From the NCBI GenBank assembly GCA_038373865.1, contig JAXGGA010005812.1, forward strand, positions 1-64,000: a DNA stretch of 64,000 nt. Reading direction: 5' to 3'. The notes under the pieces are model-generated. The model worked only from the letters and a program-made list of their open reading frames with translations, was not told the origin of the DNA and did no database searches. Source of the DNA: Uloborus plumipes. Taxonomy: Eukaryota > Arthropoda > Arachnida > Araneae > Uloboridae. How positions within the stretch are numbered: position 1 is the stretch's first letter; each line of letters begins with the position of its first letter. The translations under genes were made by a program, and so were the position numbers. Positions 36,290 to 47,065 of this stretch are shown one piece after another.

Positions 36290-37640
36290 AATGGGACATT
36301 TGCCAATTACATTTGAATGAACTTAATTTGCTGCATTTTTTGCAAAAGATAGATGGACCTACTAGTGGACTAAAGTGATTTTTGGGCTTGTTGGACGAAG
36401 CTAAACAACATGTTATACTTTCAAATCAGTTCAATATGAACCTATAGAATTTGTCATTGATCAGATTGATTTTTACAATAAAAATGATTCAAGTACTGAG
36501 CAACAGTAACTTCATGAAATGAGCAAGGTAATTTTGACTGAAAAAATATCCAAAAAAAATATGAAACAGAAGTCCAAGAAAGCTTTCCCAAGCCAGATGG
36601 TGACTACAGTTAACAATCTTTAAACTACAATTTTTAAAAGAGTTCATAACTTTCGCGGTAAAAGTGTCCTTGCTCTTTTAGGATGAAGTGCAGACGGTAC
36701 TAATTTAGCTATGAATTTGTGTGAGATTATAAAGATTATCTCTCCCGGAAAAAGCAGAAAATTGTATTCACATCAATGTATACTTTGCACTTTGCACCCA
36801 AGACATATGCTGTTATCGATATCTATATATATATACATAAATGGATGTATGTATGTTTGTTCCTTATACAAATTCATAGTTCTCGTCGAATTTTCAACAA
36901 ACTTGGCACAGAGGTTCCTTGATGCATTAGAATTCACACAGGCGGGGGTTTTGAAATTAAAAAAAAATCCAAAAAGCTCAAAATTCAAATCTTTTGTCTC
37001 AAAATGGCCATTTTCTTTCAATTATGAATAGATAGAGTAATAGAGATAAGACTTTTTAAAGTCTTAAAAGCATACAAATTGATAAAATGTAACACATTTA
37101 AATAGGAGTATTTTCCAACAAAGATTACGATTAACAATGAATTATCAATTTGAGGCTCAGCACTATTTCATTTTAGCATGAAATAAGTTTTTATATTCCC
37201 ATGTGGATAGAATTCTTTCAAATATTTTTTATAGCTATGTTGTATTAATAAGCACCCGGGCAACGCCGGGAAATAATCTAGTTAGTTCATAAGAGAAAGC
37301 ATATAAAGAAACTTGTTTTAAAACACTAGAAAACAAACAAGCAAACAAGTGAGAACGCTTCAGATCCCAAAAATAGATAAAATCTATTTTTATACATTAC
37401 ATACATAAATTAAAACTCAGTATACATCGATATGATTTCTTGTCATGATGTGGAAATTACAAAGCCACCTTTTACAGGTAATTTAACACAATATTTACAA
37501 AGATTATGGAAGCTGAGAATTTAAATATGATTTCAGAATGCGCTCTTTTTAAACTGCCATTCAAGACTCAATCAGTTGAAAGAGCCATCAAATAGACACA
37601 AGCTCTTCAAAATTGGTATATAATCACAGGAAAAGAAAAA
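36290..37640 (+). pseudogene. Decayed transposase-like coding region interrupted by another repeat
   Basis: 36300-36480 reads CQLHLNELNLLHFLQKIDGP followed by TSG, close to an LH.NELPLRHL...LDG.TSGP pattern I know from transposon-linked invertebrate proteins. After stops and an inserted repeat (36820-37283), 37545-37595 reads LFKLPFKTQSVERAIK and then a stop. The FKTQSVER segment parallels FHTQAVER in the 15486-18186 element. Several stops make it non-functional. Family naming is beyond what I can prove. Confidence 0.5.
36820..37283. mobile_element. Interspersed repeat with (TA)n head and CCCGGGCAACGCCGGG tail
   Basis: It starts in a TATATATATA tract followed by ATGGATGTATGTATGTTTGT and ends GCACCCGGGCAACGCCGGG. 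Similar head-and-tail combinations are common in animal genomes. Possible short flanking duplicate ATCTA at about 36822 and 37276. It interrupts the transposase pseudogene. Confidence 0.5.
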
Positions 37641-38272
37641 GTTTAGTGAAAACCAGGATATCTGACACAAATATTTGATCAATTTACGACACAAAGGAAC
37701 AATTTAACTGTGAAAGACGTATCTAAGAAATGTAAATGCGTGCCCGCCTTGGTTGGAAGGAAGGGTTCACGTGTAAGACTAGAAGTGCGGTCACCTCCTC
37801 GTGGTGAGTCCTGGGTAGTTCCACACGGGCTAGCGAAGAGTTGCTGGGTTCAAAGTAATAACAAAATGAATAAAAACAGGTTTGAAGACACTTCAAGCGA
37901 ATATTGAGAGGAAATACTGAGTTAAAAAATGTTGAAAATATCAGAAATTTTGGGAAATTTGATGAACTTTGAGCGTAATGCACGAACTAAAATCATATTC
38001 TAAAATGGTTTTAAAAAAATCCTTGTATATTTCAAACCTTTCTCTTCCATTTAATAACCACCCGTCACTAGTTTTATCGTTTGCAATATTTTTTAAATTT
38101 TGAAAAATCTAAAAAAAATCAAAAATTTCAAAACTTTAGGCCAAATGCGCAAACTAAAGATTACGTCGCAAAAGTGAAATATTTCACAGAATTGTTACTT
38201 ATCCTCATTCACAGTAAATGAAAGGTACCCGTTTACGAAAATCAAAAATTCATTTTTTTCGCTCCACCCTTA

Positions 38273-39320
38273 TGTTTAGAATAATTTTAAATAATAATGA
38301 TAATATATCGGTCATTTCAGCGAAAATGGTACAAATCAGTCCCGATACTTCAGAATTTTGGGAATTAATTTTAATGTTTACCACCAATTAATTATATTTT
38401 TTTTTATTTGTTCTCCATCTAATTGTGTGTAACCAAGTATTACTTATTTAGGCATAAGCCATTTATAAAGGACCCCCCCCCCCCAAAAAAAAAAAAAAAA
38501 AAAATCTTTGGCAAAAGAAGCAAAAAATGATCTGCCCCAGCTTCAAATTGCTAGGACTTAAAATGCAATTTAAGATTAAGCTGAAATGCAACAACAAAAT
38601 CATTTGCAATTTACAGCACAAAAAATGCTTCTGACACCCTTTCTGCTGATTTTTATGTATGTAAACGAAAAAATCTTGGAAAAACACCTATTTATCTTTG
38701 TTCCTAGATTTTTTTTATGTTTCAAACTGTCCACTCTGTTACAAGCCTTTCAGAAATAAAATAAGCAATCGCATTCAATGTGATATTTTTTTAAAGAAGT
38801 ACAAGTAATGTATCTGCTGTGATTACTTTGATACATTGAATTATATAGTCAGCAACTAAGATAAGCCTAAAATTCTTTGCTGATGATAGTTAATTTGCAC
38901 TGTGGGATGTCCACTCTGTTACAGTCGCATTAATAGTGCAAAAAATATTTTTTCTTGAAATTGCAGACAGAATTAGTTTTAGGATGCTTAGTTCATTTTA
39001 TACTTGTTCTGTAATTAACTTTTCTTTACGATTAGAAATATATTTTTCAAACCTCATTTGTCTCCTCTGTTACACAAAGTGGTCGAACTATTCAAAACCC
39101 TTAATGAATAACTCATATATACAAGCCATTTACACTTTATTATGCACAAATAAACAGAGAATAATTTTTAAAACAATGATTAGTTGGCGAAAATTACTTC
39201 ATTTGAGAAACTTAACTCGACAATTTCAGACATGATTTGTACCATTTTGGCTGGAATAACCCATAAATATAACATTTGCATCTCGGAATGTATCTTTATT
39301 TTTTCAAAATGAAGTTGAAT
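38273..39320 (-). mobile_element. Element S, third copy, within the inverted family X piece
   Basis: Close match to 32681-33690 in the same orientation and to 18845-19725 in the opposite one. Differences include a C run plus A run at 38475-38503 where the other copy has only A. TGTTACAGAGTGG-type phrases are conserved in complement (near 38735, 38915 and 39068). Confidence 0.65.
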
Positions 39321-40370
39321 TTCGAGGTGATCGTTTAAGAATTAGTTTATTAATTTGTTTTTAAAAAAGTGAATATGTTTAGCATGACCCTTAATGTATT
39401 TAAAATGATAATTTGCCACTTTTAAGAATGTGTTTCTTAATTTTTTGGAACTAAAGTAAAATTTCAAGTTGATTATTTAAGTAAAGTTTACTCATTTGTT
39501 TTTTAAAAAGTGAACAACTTTAGCATACCTCTTAAAAGTATATTTAAACTGCTGATTTGAATCTTCAGAAAACATGTTCCTTTGTTTTTTGGAGTTATAT
39601 AAAATTTTTAACTGATTATTTGAGTATAACTTTATTATTATTATTTAACACACTGGTCCTGTTTTAATATTTTCTTCTTTAACTTGTATGTTAGAAAAAT
39701 TACATGCATATTATTCTTTAAAAAAAAGAATTTCAAAGCAAAATTTTGCTTTATATTATTGCAAAATTAGAAATAAGAAAATGTGTTACTTTGTAATGAA
39801 GTTTAAATTCATAAAATTCTAATAAAATATGTATCAATTTGAAAAAAAAAACGTTTATCTGAGCTTAGTTTTTTTTCCTTTTTTCTTTATTTGTTTCTTT
39901 CTTTTTTTTTAATATTGGTGAAATATTTAATAACTGTATCATTTACGTAGAAACCTATTGAAATGATATTGAAACAGAAAAGCTTTAAAATTTAAACTAA
40001 GAATAATTAAAAGTTTAAACTTTGAGTATATACAGAAATATTTAATTCAATCTTCTAAAGTTTCGTCTATTTTGATAAAAATACATAATTTAGAAAGAAA
40101 TCACAATATGCTAGTGTTTCATTTCATATGTAGCGCTACTCCTGTACAAATAAAATAGAGGCTTTAAAAATTAATTTAAATGTATTTAACATGTTCTTAA
40201 AGAAATCATGCGAGAAACAACTTTGATTTATTGTTTTGAAGCTGCATTACATAAAAATAAGCGAACATGCAATGTAATTGTAATGCCGGATATCCGGTAT
40301 CTGGCGTGTGATGAGCCACAGCATATCCGATATCCGGTATCCGGCGAAATCACTATCCGGTCCATCCCTA
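39321..40370 (-). mobile_element. Family X, left-end fragment in inverted orientation
   Basis: Includes the ~125-bp tandem repeats (39330-39660), the complement of 18245-18365, then the complement of 14570-14840 and 13601-13815, ending at the X terminus GGTCCATCCCTA. It lacks both the 14843-18198 and 13816-14561 insertions of copy 1. The following 8 bp (ATAAAAAT) do not match those before 22539. Confidence 0.75.
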
Positions 40371-41470
40371 ATAAAAATTGAAAATTACCAATAGCGTCAG
40401 GTGGGAAAAATTATATTCTGTGTTTTGGCTCTCCTGAAAAGTGCCAATTTTTATAGTCGTAATTTTTAAATGGTGCCGTCGAAATCATCATTTGGCAGTG
40501 AGAGTGTGATTTTGTCCGATGTCTGTGCATCCATTTGCTCACATTTTTGCAATAAAAAAGGTGTTCCTTGAAACGCCAAAATGCGTGTCTGCAGTATTCC
40601 TGCGCATTTGCTTTTCAATATTTCATTTGCTTGTATATTTTATACTTAATAAATTTACAAAAGTCAAATGTATAAATTTATTTAGATTCTAGGCACAAGC
40701 GGCTAAATGCGCAGTTCGCTTTTTATGCTGTCCACCTTTTTATACCCAGATTGCCGCCATTCGCAGCTGCTTATATAAATTTGGCAGCGATATTTATCAG
40801 TCTATATCTGTCTGTAATTTTTTTTTCTCTACTTACTTCTTACTGTCCACCAACGACTCAACGTCTGTCTTTATGTTTATCTATTTATCTATGCGCTCTA
40901 TAAATATCTAGCTCTATATTTGTGCGCTCTATAAATATCTAGCTCTATATTTGTAGTACTCATCTGTCTCTATTTATTTTAACCTAACCAAAAATCATAC
41001 TCCCTACAAAAAGAAAAACCATGGAAGATACAGGTTTTTACAATGATTTATGAAAAAATACAAAAATCACTCGAACTTCATAGTTATCAAGAAAAAGTTA
41101 AATTTCACTTGGAGATAAAAAATATTTCTGTGATTGAGTTTGGTTCTGACTGTTGTGACTGAGGGTCTGTGAGGTAAAAAATGCTAAAACTTGCCAAATT
41201 CACCTGAAACATTAAACAACTTTTTTTACTAATAAAATATCGAAAATCTCACTCCGAGGTGCACATCTACCACAAAAATTACCTCTATATACCAAATTTG
41301 ATCTATCTGGGCCCTACGGTTTTCCCGAGAAGTGCGCCACACACACATACACAAACATATCATTTAATGAAATTAGCATTACAAAATTATCTCTATAATG
41401 TATTGTAACAGTGATTTTAAAGTCATTGCTATTTTGTTACGATTTGGTACGTGTTTTACTTTTGACTTAA
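40371..41470. other. Intron 2 sequence with relics
   Basis: 40380-40480 (CGTCAGGTGGGAAAAA... GTTTTGGCTCTCCTGAAAAG) is homologous to 16015-16110 inside the 15486-18186 element, so a relative of that element lies here. A 31-bp tandem duplication (GCGCTCTATAAATATCTAGC) occurs at 40893-40954. No gene. Confidence 0.4.
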
Positions 41471-41870
41471 GGGGTCTAAAGACTCTTAAAATTTAAACGT
41501 GACACAGCAAATGCCCATTATTTAAAAGATTGTTACTAAATTTCTGTAAAACTGTGATTTTCAAGAAAAATTGAGGTATAGATTATGTAAATGGAACAGA
41601 CTAACGTACAAAAAAGTTTCATAAAAATATATCATGAACTTTTTGAGATATAATGCGCTCAAGACAAAAAACAGACTTCTGAGAAAAAGATGTAAGCACC
41701 TGCTGATAACATTAATCCCATTTGGGGATATTTTAGGGTTTTTTGCGATAACTCAAAAAGTCTTTTGCATATTGTAATAAATAAGGTATCAAGTAGTTCA
41801 AAATTAAACTGCATAAAATATTTTTTTCCAGAAAATCTGAAAGTTTGAAGCCTAAGAGTCCTAAGACCCC
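41471..41870. mobile_element. 400-bp MITE with TTAA duplication
   Basis: TTAA at 41467-41470 is followed by GGGGTCTAAAGACTCTTA, and TAAGAGTCCTAAGACCCC precedes TTAA at 41871-41874. No coding capacity. TTAA suggests piggyBac or Kolobok mobilisation. Confidence 0.7.
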
Positions 41871-41874
41871 TTAA

Positions 41875-42200
41875 ATTTACTTTTATTAATAGTAAAATAA
41901 AATAAAAAGCTTAAATATGTATTTAAGTATGTCATTCACATCAGTGCTGTTTCTTAATTTACGGAACTCAATGCAACTAGGTTTTTCGCAAATAGGTTTT
42001 TGTCTTTTTTTTTGCCTTTTTTTCCATTTTGCCTTAGATTTCTTCTTTGTCCTAGCAGAAATACCAACATTAAATAAAGTAACCTTCAAGAGAAAATTAA
42101 CATGTCAATAAATAAATTTGTGGAACTGAAAATTACTAAAAACTATTGATGATAATTTTTTAATTTAACATGCCTAAAAATCTTTGAATTCTTCTTTCAG
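41875..42200. other. 3' end of intron 2
   Basis: AT-rich sequence ending with the acceptor AATTCTTCTTTCAG at 42187-42200. Confidence 0.6.
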
Positions 42201-44214
42201 AAAAAAAGAAAAATTTGGCGAAACATCTTGTCCAGAGAAATACAGAACAAAACTACATGATGCAGTTTGGGACAAAACTGCAATTTCCCTCCTTCGTCGC
42301 AATGGAAGTAACCTCATTAATATGCAAACGGAAGGGCGGAAAATGACCCTTTTGCACATAGCTGCATACCATGGATATAAGAAAATAGTGTTAGTGCTAC
42401 TGTCTGCAGGTAGTGATGTGCATCTTCAAAACCAATCGGGTATGACAGCCCTCCATATAGCTTTGAAATGCAAGCACGAAGAGACGGCAAAAGTTATTTG
42501 CGCTGCAGACACTGAGAACAACATACAAGATGAATTCGGAAAAACTGTCTTGCACTATGCGGCAGAAAATGATTATGTTGAAATTGTGAAAATTCTGCTA
42601 GCTTCAGGATCTGATACACGTCTTCAAGACCAATGGGGAAGGACGGCTCTTCATGCAGCTTTGTACTATTTCAAAGGGAAAAGTGCAGATATACTCGCCA
42701 CAGCAGATGCCGAAAACAACATACAAGATAAATACGGATCAACTGCCTTGCAATATGCTGCAAGGTACGGTTATGCTAATATAGTGAAAAGGCTACTAGC
42801 TTCAGGGGCTAATACCCGTCTTCAAGACCGATCGGGAATGACGGCGCCTTATGCAGCTGTGGACAATTGCCAGAAAACCATTGAAGAAATACTTAGCAAT
42901 GCCGAAATCAACATACCAGATGAAGACAGAAGGACTGCCTTGCACTATGCGGCAGAGAACGGAAATGTTGAAATTGTGAAAATTCTGCTAGCTTCAGGGG
43001 CTGATACACGTCTTCAAGACAGATGCGGGATGACGGCTCTTCATGCAGCTTTGCGAGGTTGCAGGGAAAATACTTCAAATATACTGGCCGAGGCAAATGC
43101 CGAAAACAACATACAAGATGACTACGGGTTGACTGCCTTACACTATGCTGCAAGAAATGAATATGTTGATGTTGTTAAAACTTTGCTAGCTTCAGGATCT
43201 GATACACGTCTTCAAGACCAATTTGGAAGGACGGCACTTATTGCAGCTTTGTACAATTCCAAAGAGAAAAGTGCAGATATACTCACTAAAGCAGATGCCG
43301 AAAACAACATACAAGATAAATACGGATCAACTGCCTTGCACTATGCTGCAAGGTTCGGTTTTGTTAAAATTGTAAAAAGGCTGCTAGCTGCAGGGGTTGA
43401 TAGCCGTGTTCTGGACGGATGCGGGAGGACAGCTCTTCATGCAGCTTTGGATTATGACGAAATGCAAATTGCAGACATAATCGTCAAGGCAGATGGTGAA
43501 AACAACATACAAGATGAAGGTGGAAATACTGTCTTGCACAGGGCAATAATAACATGTCATCCAGAAGCAGGGTTGCGGCAACTATTATTTCATGATGTGA
43601 ACCCACACGTGAGTGATAATAACGGAAAGTATCCACTGAAGTTGGCTCTGGCCTCGGGACGTGAAGGTGTCGCAAAACTTATTCTGTCCATGTGCGTTTT
43701 GAGAGACATTGATATCGATTGGAAAGAGTTGGATCTCAACGATGATCAAGCCTCGTACTACGCAGAACTGCGTTCAGAATTTGAAGCCGAGTTATGGAAG
43801 ATGAAGCACATGGAGCTGAGTGGCACTAACCTTTCTTGCCACGATTTTGTCAGGGGGCATGTGAGAAAAGTGGCGCGATATCTCGAGAACGAAAACGTCA
43901 GAAACTTCTTGCTGACGGCGCGATATCCCGAGAACGAAAACGCCAGAAGCGTCTTGCTGGCGTACAATACCGATCGGATATTTCCCTATTATGGTGAATT
44001 ATTTACCTTCAAAGTGAGGAGGGCCGAAAGGAGACGGATTCTTAACAATCAGTGTCTGCAGTGCTTCGCTGTCATGCCTAAGAAGCGACCTTCTCTGCCA
44101 AGAATATGTACAGATCTGATATTAGATCACTTGATTGAGCGTGAAATGCAAAATTTCATTGCAGCTTTTAGATACAAGTCTCGAAGACGGAAAAAACCTT
44201 TTATGGAGCTATGA
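42201..44214 (+). CDS. Ankyrin-repeat protein with C-terminal PRANC/F-box-like domain, exon 3 (main coding exon)
   Basis: This exon follows the acceptor CTTCTTTCAG and completes a codon split after exon 2. The open frame runs further upstream to a TTG at 42184, but that stretch is the acceptor tract, not coding. It adds 670 codons to a protein of about 703 residues. About 14 ankyrin repeats (residues ~78-535) follow a partial one; most fit G.TALH.AA...IV..LL..G.D...QD. The C-terminal region (~580-700) has ARYLENENV, FPYYGELF, RRRILNNQ and LPRICTDLILDHL, in the order I know from PRANC domains. Those domains are reported in poxvirus, Wolbachia and parasitoid-wasp ankyrin proteins and act as F-box-like adaptors binding SKP1 of cullin-1 ubiquitin ligases. 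A substrate-adaptor role is therefore inferred. No signal peptide or membrane segment is visible. Introns argue for a host nuclear gene. Confidence 0.85.
42514..43497 (+). repeat. 198-bp coding supermodule (two ankyrin repeats) repeated in frame
   Basis: ENNIQD or its variant EINIPD recurs with starts at 42514, 42712, 42904, 43102, 43300 and 43498, a spacing of 198, 192, 198, 198 and 198 bp. Each unit is one HYAA...LLASG.DTRLQD repeat plus one ALHAAL...ADIL..A repeat. DNA identity between units is visibly high (GCTAGCTTCAGG, CGTCTTCAAGACC), indicating expansion by recent internal duplication. Confidence 0.85.
43872..43961 (+). repeat. 45-bp in-frame tandem duplication in the C-terminal region
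   Basis: GGCGCGATAT at 43872 is repeated at 43917, with ARYLENENVRNFLLT followed by ARYPENENARSVLLA. This adds 15 residues in the part before the PRANC-like FPYYG motif. Confidence 0.75.
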
Positions 44215-45070
44215 ATCATTGAAGTAAAACTTTGGCCTTTAGAGAACTTTCATTCATATCTTCTGAATTTTCAAAAGAACTGAAGCAGTCAAAAATTCAA
44301 AACGAAACAACTGCTTATTTAAACTGTAAGGTTGTATTATGTGGCTTCATTTTTTTAAGTTGTTAGTTCCAGTTTTATATGTATTCAATTGCAGTCAAGT
44401 TTGTTTTGCACCTTCGGCGGCATTTATTGTGATTTCCTTGGTATTATTGTCATGTTATGTTTCGCAATAGAATTCTGTTTTAACCAACACTTGAGCTTGG
44501 TGTCCAATTTTGCATTCGTGGTAGCCACCACAAAGTTTATTTTTTGTTTTTATTCAAGTCCCACAAACTTTTGATTGGTCAACAATTTTAACATGTTTGC
44601 ACGTAGTGTCGTGGACTTGTCAATGGCAGTTTATACAAGAAGCGCTTTTTAAAAGTATGAGAAAGTATGAAAAAGATATGTAAATGAACCATATTTGGCA
44701 ACGAAACTGTTTTTGTAATCTTCTCCAGTTTGGTTGCTGAACGATATTACTGCATGGACATCGCTATTATTTGTGCTTACCATTTTCTTTAGCTTTTCTT
44801 ATCTGTCATGTCCTATAGCAGCAGGCTTTCATGATTGCCATTTTGCCATCCCCCTCCCTAAAATTTCAATCCAGTTGAATCAAGCTAGATTATTCATATT
44901 TTCTAAAACATATAAAAGTTGGTTTCATACCTGCTAACTTGTGTGTTTTAGCCGTACAATATAAGTTTTCTTGCTCTATTGTACGATTGTAAGGTAAAGG
45001 TGTAAAGATTTTTCATCAATTCCCATGTATGTCCTTTTATAAATAAAACTAGATTTCAACTATTAAGGAT
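44215..45070 (+). other. Probable 3'UTR of the ankyrin gene
   Basis: AT-rich sequence after the stop codon with no further domain. AATAAA at 45042-45047 is the first well-placed polyadenylation signal I see. The transcript end is inferred from this alone. Confidence 0.4.
45042..45047 (+). terminator. Candidate polyadenylation signal AATAAA
   Basis: Canonical hexamer about 830 bp after the stop codon of the ankyrin gene, within TTTATAAATAAAACTAG. Confidence 0.4.
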
Positions 45071-45332
45071 TTTTTTTAGCGAATATTTTTCGTTGTTTAG
45101 CATTAATTCATACTTAAATGCAATAGTTTACAAATATCAGGTTTTAAGCAGATAAATACTTATGAGCAGCTCTTTTAGTATCTAAAATTTTTATATTTTT
45201 CTTTAATTTGTAGTAAATTTGAAATAATGTGATTTACAGGCTGCAATGATATTCAGCATCTTACTGTATCTGTTTCAATGTGTATAATTTGTTCTTTTAT
45301 TTATGTTCTATCATTTTATTCATTTTTAATGA
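45071..45332. other. AT-rich downstream flank
   Basis: No feature seen. Confidence 0.4.
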
Positions 45333-46480
45333 TTGTCCTTTAAGTATGTGTGTTATGTTACACTCTTTAGACTAGTGTTTCCCAACCTGAGGGCAATTAC
45401 ACCTTAAGTGGCAATTTTGCTGCTCAAGAAGATTGTTTCATTGTCCAACCAAGTACTTTTAAAGAGAAAATAATTTTTTAAGATTACTTTTTGGACTCGT
45501 ATAGAACTGCTGACAAATTTTTACATTTACTAAATAACATTACTACATTATATTTATTACACAGGTTTCTTAGAAACCAATATTTTATGCTATAGCTAAA
45601 AACTGGGAAATTTGGTTAGTAGCCAATGGCTGATAGACTCAGTTTTATTAGTGGCCACTTTTGAAAACTTAGTAGCCACTTTTTTAAACTGCAATTATGC
45701 TTCAAATTTCCTCGATACTGAAAAAAAGTATCATAATATCGCACATGCGCAAAAGTGACAAGACTTAAAAGCAAAATTTTAAGGAGAGAAAAAAATTCAA
45801 ATTTTTTGTATAGTCAAAAACGAGGAAGAAGGAAGAAGTTCGGCTTTTAAGCATTAGTTAATCATTTTGCAAACCATAGAGACTTTTTATTACTTTTTTC
45901 CTGATGTAAGTAACACCCCCCACCCCCCAACAGTTTTCAATCTAAAATCAACCGAAAATTATTTGTTTCGAGTTGTGTCACTTCTTTTGCGCATGAGTGA
46001 TTAACATAGTTTTCCGTAACCTGCCAACTATTCATGAACATATTCTAGAAGATGTATGCAAAATGCATTTAATTTTATAACTGACCAGAAGCAGATTAAA
46101 AATCTTACACAACATGTTTTCATTTATTTCAATTTTAAGAAAATTTGAATTCATGTTTACACTTTATTAACTTGATAGCATCTATGATCTTGAGAATTAC
46201 ATAAAAATGAAATTGTTCATATTTAGAGCATTAGAGTATCAACAACTGGTATGTATTGAATAAGATTGATGATTCTATGATTTAAAATTTCTCATCCACT
46301 CGCCCACTACTCTGAACAGGAGGGGGGGAATGTGATTACATTGGGAATGCTAGTAGAGTGATTGAGAAAAGGGGGCGACAAGGGTGGCGATCGATGACAC
46401 AATTTTTAATCGCCACGTAATGAGTGGCGACTGCTAATTTTCAACTATATTTTATGCATTTTTAAACTTCAGTGTTTTAT
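45333..46480. mobile_element. Eroded hAT-type element (TAGTGTTTCCCAACCTGAGGG end)
   Basis: The left end at 45374 (AGTGTTTCCCAACCTGAGGG) is typical of hAT termini. Near 46370-46440 GGGGGCGACAAGGGTGGCGA and GCCACGTAATGAGTGGCGAC suggest its other end or subterminal region. The 65 bp before the terminus (ATTGTCCTTTAAGTATGTG and on) are duplicated at 46728-46772 before a second such terminus. Confidence 0.45.
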
Positions 46481-47065
46481 TATTTGAAGGTTTTTTTTTT
46501 TTGTAAGAGATTTATGATCCTGAACTTTATCTTAATATTATTTCGTAGGTTATATTGTTTCACTGTTGTAAGTGAAACTTTTTTAAAAAAGCATTTTTTC
46601 CATACTCTTAATTGTTATTAGTTGTTGATATTTAAGCTTAGTTAATTGTATCATTTTTGAGGAAGCACTTTTTCTATTATAATTGTTATTTTTCCCAAGA
46701 AACTGTAGTTGAATTTTTTTTTTAATGATTGTCCTTTAAGTATGTGTTATGTTACACTCTTAATACTCAGACCAGTGTTTCCCAACCTGAAGGCGATCGC
46801 ACTCAAAGCGGCAATTTTGCTACTCAAGGGGGCGATTAGTATTTAAAAGATGTATTATCAAAAAATCCAGCAAATAATCAAATTAAAAACGCCATATGAA
46901 ACCATTGTTCAGAGTTCAAACAAGAAACCATAAGGTTGAAAAGCAATAAATTTAAGTTCAGTTGCTTCTTCCTCACACCTTGGTTGGACCTTGAATAAGT
47001 ACGTTATCATTCACTGCCAAGCTTTTTTAATTTCAAATTTCCAACTGTTTAAAATGTGTGTCAGT
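46481..47065. mobile_element. Second hAT-type left end leading into the tandem array
   Basis: CAGTGTTTCCCAACCTGAAG starts at 46773, followed by GGCGATCGC and TCAAGGGGGCGATT. It is preceded by the same ATTGTCCTTTAAGTATGTG segment as the first end. The array that follows carries a hAT-like C-terminal fragment, so it probably lies in the body of this element. Confidence 0.5.

Larger units (their letters stand above)
35591..38272 (+). mobile_element. 2.7-kb element with long inverted termini (TAGGGTGGAGCG)
   Basis: The ends TAGGGTGGAGCGAAAAAAAT and the complement of TAAGGGTGGAGCG are the tips of inverted repeats of roughly 550 bp (35591-36160 and 37715-38272), including CGTAAACGGGTACC and a CACCACGAGGAAGTGGTCGC block. 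The flanking 8-mers (CTGTCCCC, TGTTTAGA) do not match, so one boundary may be rearranged. It holds a decayed coding region. Confidence 0.6.

Noticed and set aside
36773..37031. Overlapping 106- and 82-codon ORFs on both strands
   Set aside because: They lie in the interspersed repeat with a (TA)n head and CCGGGCAACGCCGGG tail and have no recognisable protein features.
35591..38272. 8-bp target duplication for the TAGGGTGGAGCG element
   Set aside because: CTGTCCCC and TGTTTAGA do not match; TTATGCAT (33722) versus TTATGTTT (38270) is only a partial match and would need a different left end.
42184..42200. Start of the long ankyrin frame at TTG 42184
   Set aside because: This stretch is a pyrimidine-rich splice acceptor ending in CAG. 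TTG is not a credible start in an animal nuclear gene, and a phase-compatible upstream exon exists.
42908..43967. Antisense ORFs across the ankyrin exon
   Set aside because: Shadows of the coding strand with the same 198-bp periodicity.
42201..44214. Wolbachia or viral origin by direct insertion for the ankyrin gene
   Set aside because: Ankyrin-PRANC proteins occur in Wolbachia and poxviruses, but consensus introns, long AT-rich introns and a polyadenylation signal indicate a resident nuclear gene. Older transfer cannot be excluded.
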